Source: Actinoplanes sp. L3-i22 (lineage in GTDB: Bacteria; Actinomycetota; Actinomycetes; Mycobacteriales; Micromonosporaceae). From it: 64,000 nucleotides of DNA. The notes beneath the pieces are model-generated. The model searched no databases, was not told the DNA's origin, and saw nothing but the letters and a program-made list of their open reading frames with translations. This document shows, in pieces, positions 50,807-61,064 of this stretch. The DNA lies in the NCBI RefSeq assembly GCF_019704555.1, contig NZ_AP024745.1, positions 7,200,501 through 7,264,500 of the forward strand, read 5' to 3'. How positions within the stretch are numbered: the first letter of the stretch is position 1; each line of letters opens with the position of its first letter. The translations under genes and the position numbers were made by a program.

Positions 50807-52519
50807 TTACTTGGCGAAGCCGATGTTCTCGTAGATGTTGTCGGCGAAGCCCTTGGCACCGAAGTTGACCAGGTCCTTCTTGCTGGCGATCAGCTCCGGG
50901 CGCTGGTAGAGGGTCAGCGAGTGAACCTCCTGCCAGATCTGGGCGTCGGCCTGGTTGGCCAGCACGGCCGCCTTGGCCGGGTCGAGCTCGGCGGCGGCGT
51001 CGACGAGCAGCTTGTCGAGCTCGGGCGAGCCGATGCGGGCGTAGTTCTGCTGGATGTCCAGCTCGCCCTTGGCGTTCTTGGTCGGGTTGGCGTAGATCGA
51101 CTTGACCGAGCTGACCGGGAACTGGGTGCCGAGCCAGGCGAAGACCGTCATGTCGAAGTTGCCGGGGGTGACGTACTTGTCGAAGAAGTCGTCGACCGGA
51201 ACCGCGTTGATCTTCACCTTGACGCCGGCCTGGGCCAGCATGTTCTGGATCAGCTGCGACTCCTGCTCGGAGGACTTGACGCCGGTCGGGATCACGAAGT
51301 TGATCTCGAGGCTCTTGCCGTCCTTCTTGCGGACGTCGCCGTCCAGCTTCCAGCCCGCCGCGTCGAGGTCGGTCTTGGCCTTCTCCAGGTTGTACTTGCC
51401 GATGTCGCCGGAGTTGTCCTGGTAGCCGGTCTGGTTCGACATGTAGATGTGGTTGTCGAGCGACTTGGGCTCGATGCCCAGCGGACCGAGCAGCGCCTTG
51501 GAGATCGCGGTGCGGTCGATCGCCTCGGCGACGGCCTGACGGACCTTGACGTCCGAGAGGCTGGCGCTGGTGCCGTTGATCGTCAGGTGCCGGAAGTTCG
51601 GGCCGGCGGCCTGGCGGATCTCGGCGGTCGAGATCTGCTTCGCGCGCTGGTACGAGTCGACGTTGGAGCCGATGTCGACGAAGTCGATCTCACCGTTGGC
51701 GAGCGCGTCGACCTGCGCGTTCGGCTCGATCGCCCGGTAGACGATCTTGTCGAGCTTGGCCGGGTCGCCCCACCACTTCTCGTTGCGGACCAGCGTGATG
51801 GTCTTCGCGGTGGCGTCCGCGGAGTCGAACTTGAACGGGCCGGCCGTGGTCTTGAGCGGGGTCTTGGCCCAGCCCTCGTTGAAGACCTTCGGGTCCTTGT
51901 TCGTCGACGCCGGGTAGAACGGGACGAACAGCGACTTCCAGTCGGCGAACTTCGTCTTGAAGGTGACGACCGCTTCCTTGTCGTCCTTGCCCTTGACGAT
52001 GCTCTCGATGTTCTCGTAGCCGTTGGACGCCGAGATGTTGTAGGCCTTGTCCGTGCCGCTGGTCGACTTCCACTGCCAGAGCAGGTCCTCCCAGGTGATG
52101 GGAGTGCCGTCGTCCCAGGTCGCCTTGGGGTTGAGGTCGTAGGTGACGACCTGCTTCGGGTCGGTCACCAGCGTCGGCTCGGCGGCGAGGTAGTTCTTGT
52201 TCACCACCGGGGTGGCGTCGGCCTCGAAGTTGTACAGCGCCGGCAGCGTGGCAAGCACGACGCTGCTGGCGTCGGCGTCCGTACCGTCGAGCTCGTAGTA
52301 GTTGAAGTTCGCCGGGTAGCCACTGAGAGCCCAGGTGAACGTGCCGCCGTCCTTGACCTGGTCGCGCGGCTTCGGGTTGATCTGGTTCTCGCTCGCCTTC
52401 GGCGGCGCGGAGGCCTGATCGGTGCCCTTGTCGCTCGTCCCACTGCACGCGGCGGTCGCGACGAGGGTCGCGACGACGACCGGGGCGAGGAGTGTCCTGA
52501 CACTCCAGAACTTGCTCAC
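50807..52519 (-). CDS. Oligopeptide/dipeptide ABC transporter substrate-binding lipoprotein (family 5)
   Basis: The 570-residue protein has a lipoprotein signal (LVATAAC, Cys25), a Ser/Lys-rich linker and the SBP_bac_5 fold: GGTFTWALSGYP, VTYDLNPKATWDDGTPITWEDLLW, VRQAVAEAIDRTAI. GTG 52519 has GGAGGAATTC directly upstream, so the longer frame is rejected. It is the last gene of the operon and is separated from the ATPase gene by two structured elements, perhaps to raise its expression relative to the membrane parts. Confidence 0.92.
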   Translation of the reverse strand: MSKFWSVRTLLAPVVVATLVATAACSGTSDKGTDQASAPPKASENQINPKPRDQVKDGGTFTWALSGYPANFNYYELDGTDADASSVVLATLPALYNFEADATPVVNKNYLAAEPTLVTDPKQVVTYDLNPKATWDDGTPITWEDLLWQWKSTSGTDKAYNISASNGYENIESIVKGKDDKEAVVTFKTKFADWKSLFVPFYPASTNKDPKVFNEGWAKTPLKTTAGPFKFDSADATAKTITLVRNEKWWGDPAKLDKIVYRAIEPNAQVDALANGEIDFVDIGSNVDSYQRAKQISTAEIRQAAGPNFRHLTINGTSASLSDVKVRQAVAEAIDRTAISKALLGPLGIEPKSLDNHIYMSNQTGYQDNSGDIGKYNLEKAKTDLDAAGWKLDGDVRKKDGKSLEINFVIPTGVKSSEQESQLIQNMLAQAGVKVKINAVPVDDFFDKYVTPGNFDMTVFAWLGTQFPVSSVKSIYANPTKNAKGELDIQQNYARIGSPELDKLLVDAAAELDPAKAAVLANQADAQIWQEVHSLTLYQRPELIASKKDLVNFGAKGFADNIYENIGFAK

Positions 52520-52537
52520 GAATTCCTCCACAACTTG

Positions 52538-52600
52538 GCGTCTGATCCAGACGCGATTTCTTTCATTTCCACCGGTCCACGCGGACAAGGCGCGTGGACC
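52538..52600 (-). promoter_or_regulatory. Two inverted repeats between ATPase and binding-protein genes
   Basis: A perfect 10-bp stem (52574-52583 with 52591-52600, loop of seven) and a 7-3-7 palindrome GCGTCTGATCCAGACGC (52538-52554) occupy the 82-bp gap. Neither is followed by a T run. They may stabilise mRNA ends, attenuate, or mark an internal promoter. Confidence 0.65.
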
Positions 52601-52601
52601 G

Positions 52602-54749
52602 TCAGATCGCCGCGACGGGTGCCGGGTAGTGGCAGGCCGCCTCGTGATCCGAGCCCGGGGTTTCCCGGCCCGTCAGCACCGGGGACTCGTCGAGGCAGCG
52701 CCGTTGCCGGTCGTCGTCGAGCTGGTTGGCGAATTTGGGGCACCGGGTCCGGAATCGGCACCCGGAGGGGGGATCCGCCGGGCTCGGCAGGTCGCCGGTC
52801 AGCAGGATCCGCTTGCGCTGCCGCTCCTTGACCGGATCCGGCAGCGGGATCGCGGAGAGCAGCGCCTGGGTGTAGGGGTGCGTCGGCGCCTCGAAGACCT
52901 GGTCGGCGGTGCCGATCTCGACGATCCGCCCGAGGTACATCACGGCCACCCGGTCGGCGATGTGCCGGACCACCGAGAGGTCGTGCGCCACGAACAGGTA
53001 GGAGAGCCCCAGCTCGGCCTTGAGCCGGTCGAGCAGGTTGATCACGCCGGCCTGGATGGAGACGTCCAGGGCCGAGACCGGCTCGTCGAGCACCAGCACC
53101 TTCGGCTCCAGGGCGAGGGCCCGGGCGATGCCGATGCGCTGCCGCTGCCCGCCGGAGAACTTGGCCGGGTACCGGTCGGCGTGCTCGGGGCGAAGACCGA
53201 CAAGGCGAAGAAGCTCCCGTACGCGTTTCTCGCGTTGCGCGGCCGGGACGCCGTGCGCCGCCATCGGCTCGGCCAGGATGTCGCTGATCGGCAGCCGGGG
53301 GTCGAGCGAGGCCATCGGGTCCTGGAACACCACCTGCAGGTCGCGGCGGATCGCGAACCGCTCCTTGGCGCTCATCGTGGCGGTGTCCTTGCCGAGCACC
53401 GCGATGGTGCCCGCGGTCGGCTTGGCCAGCTCGAGGATCTGCATGATGGTGGTGGTCTTGCCGCAACCCGACTCGCCGACCAGGCCGAGCGTCTCACCCT
53501 CGCGGATGTCGAAGCTGATCCCGGCGACCGCCTGCAGCGAGCCGACCCTGCGCCGCAGCACCGAGCCCGTGGTCAGCGGGAACTCCTTGACCAGGTCGCG
53601 CACCTGCAGCACGACCGGCCGCTGCTCCCGGGGGAGCCGCGCCGCGCCGGCCGGCTCCGGCACCGTGGTGGTGGGGAAGACGTCGGTGTTGCTCAGCCCG
53701 TCCCGGGCGATCTCCTCGCTGCGGTGGCAGGCGGCCAGGTGCCCGGCGTCGTCGGAGACCACGCCGAGCAGGGCGGGCTCGGTCTGCTCGCAGGTGTCGA
53801 TCTTCATCGGGCAGCGCGGCGCGAACGGGCAGCCGACCGGCAGGGCCACCATGGACGGCGGAACCCCCTCGATCGGCGTCAGCGGCTGCCGCTCGCCCAT
53901 GTCCAGGCGGGGAATGGACCCGAGCAGACCCATCGTGTACGGCATTCGCGGCTGCCCGTAGACGGTCTCGACCACGCCGGACTCGACGACGCGGCCGGCG
54001 TACATGACCATCATCCGGTCGGCGAAACCGGCGATCACCCCGAGGTCGTGGGTGATCATGACGATGGCCGCGCCGGTGGCCTCCCGGGCGGTCTGCAGCA
54101 CCTCCAGGATCTGCGCCTGGATGGTGACGTCGAGCGCCGTCGTCGGCTCGTCCGCGATGATCAGCGCCGGGTCGTTCGCGATCGCCATCGCGATCATGAC
54201 CCGCTGGCGCATGCCGCCGGAGAACTCGTGCGGGAAGCTCTTCGACCGCTGCCGCGGGTTCGGGATGCCGACCAGGTCGAGCAGCTCGATCGCCTTCTCG
54301 GCGGCGGCGTCCTTCTTGATCCCCTGGTGCACCCGGATCGTCTCGGCGATCTGGTCGCCGACCGTGTAGACCGGGGTCAGCGCGGAGAGCGGGTCCTGGA
54401 AGACCATCGCGAGCCGGCTGCCGCGGATCCGGGAGATCTGCTTGTCCCCCAGGCCGAGCAGCTGCTGGCCCTGGAACGTCGCCGAGCCGGTGATCTTGGC
54501 GTTGCCGGGCAGCAGGCCCATCACGGCCAGCGACGAGACCGACTTGCCGGAACCGGACTCGCCGACGATGCCGAGCACCTCGCCGGGGCGGACGTCGTAG
54601 CTGATCCCCCGGACGGCGGTCACCGGACCGGCCGGGCTGCGGAACGTCACCGTCAGGTCCTCGACCCGCAGCAGCGGCTCGACGACGGCGGGTCCGGGGC
54701 CCTCGGCGGGCTCGGGTGCGCCCTCCCGGGTCGCGATCGCGTCGATCAC
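52602..54749 (-). CDS. Fused oligopeptide ABC transporter ATPase (OppD-OppF type)
   Basis: Two complete ABC domains are joined in one 715-residue chain. The first has [16 protein letters not shown] and [11 protein letters not shown]; the second has [17 protein letters not shown] and [11 protein letters not shown]. Each ends in the oligopeptide-specific Cys-rich segment ([25 protein letters not shown]), which in related ATPases can bind an iron-sulphur cluster. GTG 54749 overlaps the permease stop (GTGA). Confidence 0.93.
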   Translation of the reverse strand: MIDAIATREGAPEPAEGPGPAVVEPLLRVEDLTVTFRSPAGPVTAVRGISYDVRPGEVLGIVGESGSGKSVSSLAVMGLLPGNAKITGSATFQGQQLLGLGDKQISRIRGSRLAMVFQDPLSALTPVYTVGDQIAETIRVHQGIKKDAAAEKAIELLDLVGIPNPRQRSKSFPHEFSGGMRQRVMIAMAIANDPALIIADEPTTALDVTIQAQILEVLQTAREATGAAIVMITHDLGVIAGFADRMMVMYAGRVVESGVVETVYGQPRMPYTMGLLGSIPRLDMGERQPLTPIEGVPPSMVALPVGCPFAPRCPMKIDTCEQTEPALLGVVSDDAGHLAACHRSEEIARDGLSNTDVFPTTTVPEPAGAARLPREQRPVVLQVRDLVKEFPLTTGSVLRRRVGSLQAVAGISFDIREGETLGLVGESGCGKTTTIMQILELAKPTAGTIAVLGKDTATMSAKERFAIRRDLQVVFQDPMASLDPRLPISDILAEPMAAHGVPAAQREKRVRELLRLVGLRPEHADRYPAKFSGGQRQRIGIARALALEPKVLVLDEPVSALDVSIQAGVINLLDRLKAELGLSYLFVAHDLSVVRHIADRVAVMYLGRIVEIGTADQVFEAPTHPYTQALLSAIPLPDPVKERQRKRILLTGDLPSPADPPSGCRFRTRCPKFANQLDDDRQRRCLDESPVLTGRETPGSDHEAACHYPAPVAAI

Positions 54750-55654
54750 TTGGCACCTTCGATCTCGGAGTTCGGGTCCAGCGCGTCACGCAGGCCGTCG
54801 CCCACCAGGTTGACGGCGAGTACGAGCAGCACGAGGACCCCCGCGACGAAGTAGAACTGCCACCAGTTGGTCAGCGCCGCGCCGGAGCCGTCGGCGATCA
54901 GGGTGCCGAGCGAGACGTCCGGCGGTTGCACGCCGAAGCCGAAGAAGGAGAGCCCGACCTCGGCCAGGATGATGCTGCTGACCCCGACGGTCGCGTCGAT
55001 GATCAGGAACGACGCCATGTTCGGCAGGATGTGCCGGAGGATGATCTTCCAGCCGGGCACCCCCATGAAGCGGGCCGCCTGGACGAACTCGCGCTCGCGC
55101 AGCGACTGGGTCATGCCGCGGACCACCCGGGCGGTGATCATCCACTGGAAGCCGGCCAGCAGCACGATGAACAGCAGCCAGCTGCCGTCGCGCAGGGCGG
55201 ACGAGAAGATCGCGATGATCAGGAAGCCGGGCAGCACCAGCATCAGGTCGGTGACGATCCGGACGACCGCGTCGGTGGCGCCCCGGAAGTAGCCGGCGAA
55301 GGCGCCGGCCACCGCGGCCAGGGCGGTCGAGAGCAGCGCCCCGAGCAGGCCGATGACCAACGACTTCTGCAGACCGCGCAGGGTCCGGGCGAAGACGTCC
55401 CCACCGGTCTGGTAGGTGCCGAACCAGTGCTCCGGGGTCGGCGGCGACTGGAACGCCTCGAAGTCGAGCTGGTCGTACTTCCAGGAGTAGAACAGCGGTC
55501 CCAGGTAGGCGACGGCGATCATCAGCACGACCACCGCGAACCCGAGCACGGCCATCCGCTGGCGCAGGAAGCGCCGCAGCACCAGGCGGTTGCGCGAGAC
55601 CGAGCGGCTCGGCTGGAGAACCTCGTCCACGACGAGGTCGGTGTTGACAGTCAT
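54746..55654 (-). CDS. Oligopeptide ABC transporter permease, OppC/DppC type
   Basis: The 302-residue permease has an N-terminal OppC helix ([23 protein letters not shown]) and a BPD_transp_1 core with the EAA loop ([26 protein letters not shown]). [14 protein letters not shown] is characteristic of the C-type subunit. It sits ten bases downstream of the B-type permease and overlaps the ATPase. Confidence 0.93.
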   Translation of the reverse strand: MTVNTDLVVDEVLQPSRSVSRNRLVLRRFLRQRMAVLGFAVVVLMIAVAYLGPLFYSWKYDQLDFEAFQSPPTPEHWFGTYQTGGDVFARTLRGLQKSLVIGLLGALLSTALAAVAGAFAGYFRGATDAVVRIVTDLMLVLPGFLIIAIFSSALRDGSWLLFIVLLAGFQWMITARVVRGMTQSLREREFVQAARFMGVPGWKIILRHILPNMASFLIIDATVGVSSIILAEVGLSFFGFGVQPPDVSLGTLIADGSGAALTNWWQFYFVAGVLVLLVLAVNLVGDGLRDALDPNSEIEGAK

Positions 55655-55664
55655 CTCGGTCTCC

Positions 55665-56663
55665 TCAGCTCGCCCGGACCCGCGGGTCCAGCGCCGCGTA
55701 GACCACGTCGGAGAGCAGCCCGGCGATCAGGACCAGCACGGCGACGAAGAGGGTCACCCCGGCCGTCGAGTTGATGTCGTTCTTGGTGATGGAGTCGACG
55801 AAGTACTCCCCCATCCCGTGCCAGCCGAAGATCTTCTCGGTGAACGTGGCACCGACGAAGAGCAGCGCGAACTGGTACGAGAAGAAGGTCGCCATCGGGA
55901 TCAGCGCGGTCCGCAGTCCGTGTTTGGTCAGCGCCGACCAGCGCCGCAGACCCTTCGCCTGAGCGGTCCGCAGGAAGTCGCTGCCCAGCACGTCGAGCAT
56001 GGAGTTGCGCTGGTAGCGGCTGTAGAAGGCGAAGCCGTTGACGCCGATCGCGAGCACGATGGTCGGCAGGATCAGGTGCCCCATCCGGTCGCTGAGCCCG
56101 GCCCACGACCAGGTGTCCAGCCCGGGGGTGATCTCCCCGGTGGTGAACAGCAGCGGTGTCGATTCGTTCCCGGTCGCCTGGTTGAACCAGATGCCGCCGT
56201 TCTTCACCAGGACGGCCAGCACCACGGTGGGCACCGACAGCAGGACGAACGAGATGACGGTCAATGTCTGATCGGACCATTTGTGCTGTTTGATCGCGCC
56301 GTAAGCGCCGGCGATCACCCCCAGCAACGTGCCGAGAATCGAGCCGACCAGCATCAGCCGCAGGCTGACCCACATTCGCCGGCCCATCTCGGTGTTGACC
56401 GACTCGCCGTCCACGGTCCGGCCCAGGTCGCCGTGCGCGACGCCCTTGGCCCAGGTGGTGAATCGCTCGATCAGCGGCGTCTTGTCGTTCATATTCAGCT
56501 CGCTGAGCCGCTGATCGACGACGGCCTCCGCGGGTGCCGGGTTACGGCCCTCGTACCTGCTTCGCGGATGCAGCTGGGTTGCCGCCAGTACATACGCCAC
56601 GATGGTCGCGACCATCGCGAGCAGCACGAGGTACCCCACCCTACGCAGGAGGAACTTGCCCAT
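55665..56663 (-). CDS. Oligopeptide ABC transporter permease, OppB/DppB type
   Basis: The 332-residue permease has the typical OppB N-terminal helix (MGKFLLRRVGYLVLLAM), a core with the EAA loop region near MLDVLGSDFLRTAQAKGL and the C-terminal segment with a TEKIFGWHGMG motif. It is the first gene of the operon B-C-DF-A. ATG 56663 has GGAGG upstream. Confidence 0.92.
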   Translation of the reverse strand: MGKFLLRRVGYLVLLAMVATIVAYVLAATQLHPRSRYEGRNPAPAEAVVDQRLSELNMNDKTPLIERFTTWAKGVAHGDLGRTVDGESVNTEMGRRMWVSLRLMLVGSILGTLLGVIAGAYGAIKQHKWSDQTLTVISFVLLSVPTVVLAVLVKNGGIWFNQATGNESTPLLFTTGEITPGLDTWSWAGLSDRMGHLILPTIVLAIGVNGFAFYSRYQRNSMLDVLGSDFLRTAQAKGLRRWSALTKHGLRTALIPMATFFSYQFALLFVGATFTEKIFGWHGMGEYFVDSITKNDINSTAGVTLFVAVLVLIAGLLSDVVYAALDPRVRAS

Positions 56664-56705
56664 TACGCCTTTGCCTCCGGCCGGGTCTCCCAATATCTGG
56701 CGGGG

Positions 56706-56734
56706 ACGCTAGCAGAGGGGCAGACGGCCGCCAA
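56706..56734 (-). promoter_or_regulatory. Promoter of the opp operon
   Basis: On the minus strand -35 TTGGCG (56729-56734) and -10 TAGCGT (56706-56711) are separated by 17 bp, 43 bases upstream of the first start codon. Confidence 0.55.
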
Positions 56735-57449
56735 GATCGCAACCGAATTATTGTCCGGAACGACGCCTGAGCCTGCGCGAACCCACCCCGCGGCCGGAAT
56801 GTTTCACTTATGAGACGCGACTATTAAATATTCAGAAGCGCCTACCCGGACGCCCGGCGCAGGATGATCGCACGGCCGGCGCCGTTTGATCAACGACAGC
56901 GTGGCGGGTGGCCGATTTGTCCGCGATCGACCGGGTATTTTGCCAGACCGATGAGCCTTCGCCCGTTATGCGCGCCCAATGCCGTCAATCGTAATGGCAC
57001 GGATCACGACCCTTGGCGCCGACCGGCCCGGCCACCCCGGGGAGTCCGCGCCCTTCAATTCCCGGAAAGTCCGCAAAACGGTATTATCAAATCGACAGAC
57101 ATAAATCAAAGAATCGATTACGGTACGGCTCGGCAGGCGCTTCTGAGCGGCTGAATTCCCGAGCTGCCGAGCGAAGCTCCGAGCGGGCCCGGCGAGCGCG
57201 CCACCGCGTCCCGGCATGCCGCTCGAAGCCCGGAAAACGGGGATTTTTCCTGGACAAACCTCGACAAAGAGGGTCGCATCTCGCTCGTCATCGGCGTTCA
57301 TCGACCGGCCCGGAGGAATTTGGCCGGTGAACCTTGACCACGACACAAAGGATTTCGGCGCTCGGCGTTCCGAACCTACGAAATTGCTGTGCGCCCGGCC
57401 CGGCGGACGGTACGGGTGCGGATTGACGGAATGGCTGACCGATTCTGAT
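56735..57449. other. Long gene-poor region with low-GC patches
   Basis: No ORF here looks like a real protein. Lower GC than elsewhere is seen at 56810-56840 and 57070-57125, including a spaced inverted AATCGA...TCGATT pair around 57088-57118. It may carry regulatory sites or a small RNA, or be decayed coding sequence. Confidence 0.4.
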
Positions 57450-57473
57450 ATCCCGGAGGGGCAGCCCCGGGAT
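57450..57473 (-). terminator. Hairpin at the 3' end of the diguanylate cyclase gene
   Basis: ATCCCGG (57450-57456) pairs with CCGGGAT (57467-57473), with further G-C pairing inside, immediately after the stop codon. No T run follows, so it is a possible but weak terminator. Confidence 0.45.
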
Positions 57474-58966
57474 CACGGCCGGGCGGGTGCCTCGGCCGGC
57501 GCGTCGCCGACCGCCGCGGGCCGCGGGGCGCCGGCCGCGACGACCCGGTCCCGGCCGCTGTGCTTCGCCTCGTAGAGGGCGGCGTCGGCGCGGGCGATCA
57601 ACTCCTCGGACGTCTCGGCCCGGTCCCAGGCCGCCACCCCGGCCGAGAACGTCTGCGCCCCGGGCGTGACCTGCCGGAGCCGCTGCATGATCGCGCCGGC
57701 GGCGTCCAGGTCGGTGTCCGGGAGCAGCACGATGAACTCCTCACCGCCGTACCGGGCCAGGATGTCGGACCGGCGCACCTGGTTCAGCCAGGCCGCGGCG
57801 GCCTCCTTGAGCAGCCGGTCGCCGGCCTGATGCCCGTGGGTGTCGTTGAACGCCTTGAAGTGGTCCAGGTCGACCATGCAGACGCTGACCGGCCGCTCGT
57901 TCTGCCGGGCCTGCTCCAGCACCCGGGGCAGCTCGTCGGTCCAGGCGCGCCGGTTGGGCAGGCCGGTCAGCTCGTCCCGGCGGGCCAGCTCGCGCACCTG
58001 CTCGGTCTGCCGGCCCACGAACCGCAGCAGCACCGTGAGCCGCGTGACGACCAGCACCGACATGATCGTGGAGCCGGTGGCGATCGCCGCGCCGTGCTGG
58101 AACGCCCCGTGCGACATCTCCAGGACCAGCACGGCCGGGGCCATCAGCAGCGCGAGCAGCAGCGTCAGCATCAGCGGGATGCCCGGCGGGCCGGGCACCG
58201 CGGTGGCGCGCTGCTCGTCGGTCGCGGTGGCGTGCCGCACCGCGTAGCCGAGGATCACGAACGCGGCGAAGTAGGCCGAGTCGGTGCCGCGCGACACCCA
58301 GCCGGGCACGGTGTTGTTGCCGACGATCAGCCAGAACAGGTCCCCGGCGAGGAACGTGATCAGGCCGGTGGCCAGCCACGGCGGCGAGAGACCCCAGCGG
58401 TCGCGGCGGGGGCCGGTGGAGCCTCCGCTGCGCACCAGGATCAGCGCCAAGAAGATCAACAACAGATCACCGACGAGGTACGCCACCCGGACCAGCTGCC
58501 CGAACCGGGAGTAGTCGGTGTCCCGCAGCGCCGGTTCGATGGCGTACACCCAGGCCAGCACCCCGATTCCGGAGGTGATGGTGGCCGCGTCGAGCAGCGC
58601 CGCCCGGATCAGCAGCGGCGGCCAGCGCCGGATCATCAGGCCGACACTGGTCAGCACGGCCGGATAGAACAGCAGGTAGAAGGCGTCGGCCACGGTCGGG
58701 TAGGCGTCGCTGCCGAGCACGTCGTAGACGATCGTGTTGGGCACCACCGCGGTGCCGTTGGCGAAGATGCCGAACGCCAGCAGGTACCAGGCGACCCGGG
58801 CGTTGCGCGGCAGCCGCCGGGCGGCGATCACGATCACCGCGGTCGGGCCGACGGTGTTGACCAGCGACCAGGCCAGCTCCACCCACTGGCCGATCGCCAG
58901 CAGCAGGTATCCGGCGATGGCGAGCGCCATCGCCGCGACGGACGTCCGCCACCAGTGCCGACCCAC
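57473..58966 (-). CDS. Membrane diguanylate cyclase (GGDEF)
   Basis: The 497-residue protein has about eight to nine N-terminal membrane helices (to about 315), then a GGDEF domain with RRDELTGLPNRRAW, VDLDHFKAFNDTHGHQAGD and the intact active loop ARYGGEEFIVL. An RxxD-type inhibitory site is not obvious. It makes c-di-GMP at the membrane in response to an unknown cue. It is the second c-di-GMP gene in the window besides the split one at 16-18 kb. Confidence 0.9.
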   Translation of the reverse strand: MGRHWWRTSVAAMALAIAGYLLLAIGQWVELAWSLVNTVGPTAVIVIAARRLPRNARVAWYLLAFGIFANGTAVVPNTIVYDVLGSDAYPTVADAFYLLFYPAVLTSVGLMIRRWPPLLIRAALLDAATITSGIGVLAWVYAIEPALRDTDYSRFGQLVRVAYLVGDLLLIFLALILVRSGGSTGPRRDRWGLSPPWLATGLITFLAGDLFWLIVGNNTVPGWVSRGTDSAYFAAFVILGYAVRHATATDEQRATAVPGPPGIPLMLTLLLALLMAPAVLVLEMSHGAFQHGAAIATGSTIMSVLVVTRLTVLLRFVGRQTEQVRELARRDELTGLPNRRAWTDELPRVLEQARQNERPVSVCMVDLDHFKAFNDTHGHQAGDRLLKEAAAAWLNQVRRSDILARYGGEEFIVLLPDTDLDAAGAIMQRLRQVTPGAQTFSAGVAAWDRAETSEELIARADAALYEAKHSGRDRVVAAGAPRPAAVGDAPAEAPARP

Positions 58967-59035
58967 ACCGCCAAGCGAATCGCATTCCGGGCGCGCGCAC
59001 CGCCCGAATCGGGTGCAGAACGGGAGCGAACTCGC

Positions 59036-59506
59036 TCAGGGGGCGCCCTGGTCGTAGACCTGGATCAGGGCGTCGAGGAACTTGAGCACGGTCGCGCTCT
59101 CCTGCTCCGACAGGGAACCGACGAGCGTCTCGACGCCCCCGATCAGCGGCGCCACCAGGCGGTCGGCCGCGTCGACCGAGTCCTCGGCCGCGGTCACCAC
59201 GAGCTTGCGGCCGTCGGTGGGGTGCCGTTCGCGCCGGATGTGCCCGGCGGCCTCGAGACGGTTCAGGACCAGGCTGGTCGCGGCGGTGGAGATGTCCAGC
59301 CGGCGGGCCAGCTCGGTCGGGCTGCTCGGGCCCGCGGAGATCAGATGGTCCAGCGCCTCCAGACCGGGCAGGTCGACGCCCAGGTCACGGGCGACCCGCC
59401 GCTCGAAGCGCTGCTGGCGCAGGGTCAGTTGCTGGATCCGGGCCCGGATGTCGCCATCCGCCGGCGGGCCGGCGTGGTGACGGTCGGCGACACGTTTGAC
59501 GTCCAC
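59036..59506 (-). CDS. MarR-family transcriptional regulator
   Basis: The 156-residue product has a MarR winged helix (SSPTELARRLDISTAATSLVLNRLEAAGHIRRERHPTDGRKLVV). It is divergent from the DHA2 exporter, its likely target. GTG 59506 is chosen because TACCAT lies seven bases before it; ATG 59515 is the alternative. A TTGATTATCAA palindrome (59542-59552) lies between the two genes. Confidence 0.86.
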   Translation of the reverse strand: MDVKRVADRHHAGPPADGDIRARIQQLTLRQQRFERRVARDLGVDLPGLEALDHLISAGPSSPTELARRLDISTAATSLVLNRLEAAGHIRRERHPTDGRKLVVTAAEDSVDAADRLVAPLIGGVETLVGSLSEQESATVLKFLDALIQVYDQGAP

Positions 59507-59541
59507 GCCGACCATGGTAATACTTGTTATTGCTAACATCG

Positions 59542-59552
59542 TTGATTATCAA
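59542..59552. promoter_or_regulatory. Probable MarR operator
   Basis: TTGATTATCAA is an 11-bp palindrome in the AT-rich spacer between the MarR and exporter genes, positioned to affect both promoters. Confidence 0.5.
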
Positions 59553-59565
59553 GAAACGAGATGAA

Positions 59566-61014
59566 ATGACGTACCGATGGCGGTGGCTGATCCTCGTGGT
59601 GATGCTCGCCGCGGAGATCATGGACCTGCTCGACGCGACGATCGTCAACGTGGCGGGTCCGTCGCTGGAGCAGTCCCTGGGCGCCACCCCGCTGGGCCTG
59701 CAGTGGGTGATCGGCGGGTACGCGCTCACCCTCGGCGCGGGCCTGGTGGTCGGCGGGCGCCTCGGTGACCGGTTCGGGCGGCGCCGGATGTTCCTGTTCG
59801 GCCTGGCCGCGTTCACCGTCGCCTCCGCGCTGTGCGCCGCCGCGCCGACGATCGAGCTGCTGATCGGGTTACGCCTGGCGCAGGGCCTGGCCGGCGCGAT
59901 GCTGCTCCCGCAAGGGCTCGGCCTGCTGCGGGAGAACTTCTCCGGTAAAGAGCTCGCCCAGGTCTTCGGGGTCTTCGGGCCGGTGCTCGGGCTGGGTGGC
60001 ATCGTCGGCCCGGTCCTCGGCGGCGGCCTGATCCAGGCCGACCTGTTCGGCTGGGGCTGGCGCACGGTGTTCCTGGTCAACGTGCCGATCGGGCTCGCCG
60101 CCCTGGTCGTGTCCTGGCGCATCCTGCCCCGGCGCCCCGGGGACCGGGCGGTGGGTGTCGACCTGCTCGGCGCGGCGCTCGTGGTGGCCTCGTCCGCGCT
60201 GCTGGTGCTGCCGCTGAACTTCGGTCAGGAACGGGACTGGCCGCTGTGGACCTGGCTGAGCATCGCCGCCGGGCTGGCCGGCTTCGCCGGGTTCGCCCTG
60301 CAGCAACGCCGGGCCGCGGCCGGTGGGCGTACCCCGCTGGTCCTCCCGGCCATCTTCGGCCGGGGCGCGTACACGGTCGGCCTGGCCGGGATCGCCCTGT
60401 TCTTCAGCGCGCTGATCGGCACGCAACTGGTGCTCACGCTGTTCCTGCAGATCGGCCACGACTTCACCGCCGGCCAGGCCGGGCTGGGCAACCTGCCGGT
60501 CGCGATCGGCACCGCGGTCGGCGGCGCGATCAGCGGCGCGATCCTCGCCGAGAAGCTCGGCCGGGTGGTGCTGCAACTGGGCGCGGTCGTCCAACTGGGC
60601 GGGGCGGCGCTGCTCTGGACCGAGCTCGGCCACGGCGGCGCGTTCTCGATCTGGCCGATCGTGCCCGGCATCGCCCTGATCGGGGTGGGCTCGGGCGCGG
60701 TCATCGCCGCCCTGTTCAGCGTGATCCTGGCGGCGGTCCGGGACGACGAGATCGGCTCGGCGTCCGGGGTGCTGACCGCGGTGCAGTCCATCGCGAGCTC
60801 GATCGGGGTGGCGATCTTCGGCTCGATCTTCTTCGACGGTGTCACCACCGGGACGGCTGAGCACGCTTTCCGCCGTACGTTAATCGCTTTGGCCTTGTTG
60901 CTCGTCGCCTTTCTCGCCCTCACCTTCGCCTTCCCGAGGAAGGCGCGGCCGGAGAACCACGGGGACGACCCGGTTGCGGCCGAGCCGGCGGCCGCGGCGG
61001 CGCCCATCGCCTGA
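59566..61014 (+). CDS. MFS drug exporter, DHA2 (14-helix) type
   Basis: The 482-residue transporter has DLLDATIVNVAGPSLEQSLG in helix 1 (motif D1), GGRLGDRFGRRRMF (motif A) and LGLGGIVGPVLGGGL (motif C, antiporter signature), typical of DHA2 multidrug exporters such as LfrA/QacA-like proteins. ATG 59566 follows GAGATGAA. Control by the divergent MarR protein suggests induction by the exported drug. Confidence 0.9.
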   Translation: MTYRWRWLILVVMLAAEIMDLLDATIVNVAGPSLEQSLGATPLGLQWVIGGYALTLGAGLVVGGRLGDRFGRRRMFLFGLAAFTVASALCAAAPTIELLIGLRLAQGLAGAMLLPQGLGLLRENFSGKELAQVFGVFGPVLGLGGIVGPVLGGGLIQADLFGWGWRTVFLVNVPIGLAALVVSWRILPRRPGDRAVGVDLLGAALVVASSALLVLPLNFGQERDWPLWTWLSIAAGLAGFAGFALQQRRAAAGGRTPLVLPAIFGRGAYTVGLAGIALFFSALIGTQLVLTLFLQIGHDFTAGQAGLGNLPVAIGTAVGGAISGAILAEKLGRVVLQLGAVVQLGGAALLWTELGHGGAFSIWPIVPGIALIGVGSGAVIAALFSVILAAVRDDEIGSASGVLTAVQSIASSIGVAIFGSIFFDGVTTGTAEHAFRRTLIALALLLVAFLALTFAFPRKARPENHGDDPVAAEPAAAAAPIA

Positions 61015-61064
61015 TCGCGGGGGTCCGCCGGGTTCGGGGTTCGGCCGATCCGTGCCCGATTCGG

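Noticed and set aside
56864..57575. Short ORFs in the gene-poor region
   Set aside because: No ribosome sites, motifs or composition typical of coding sequence.
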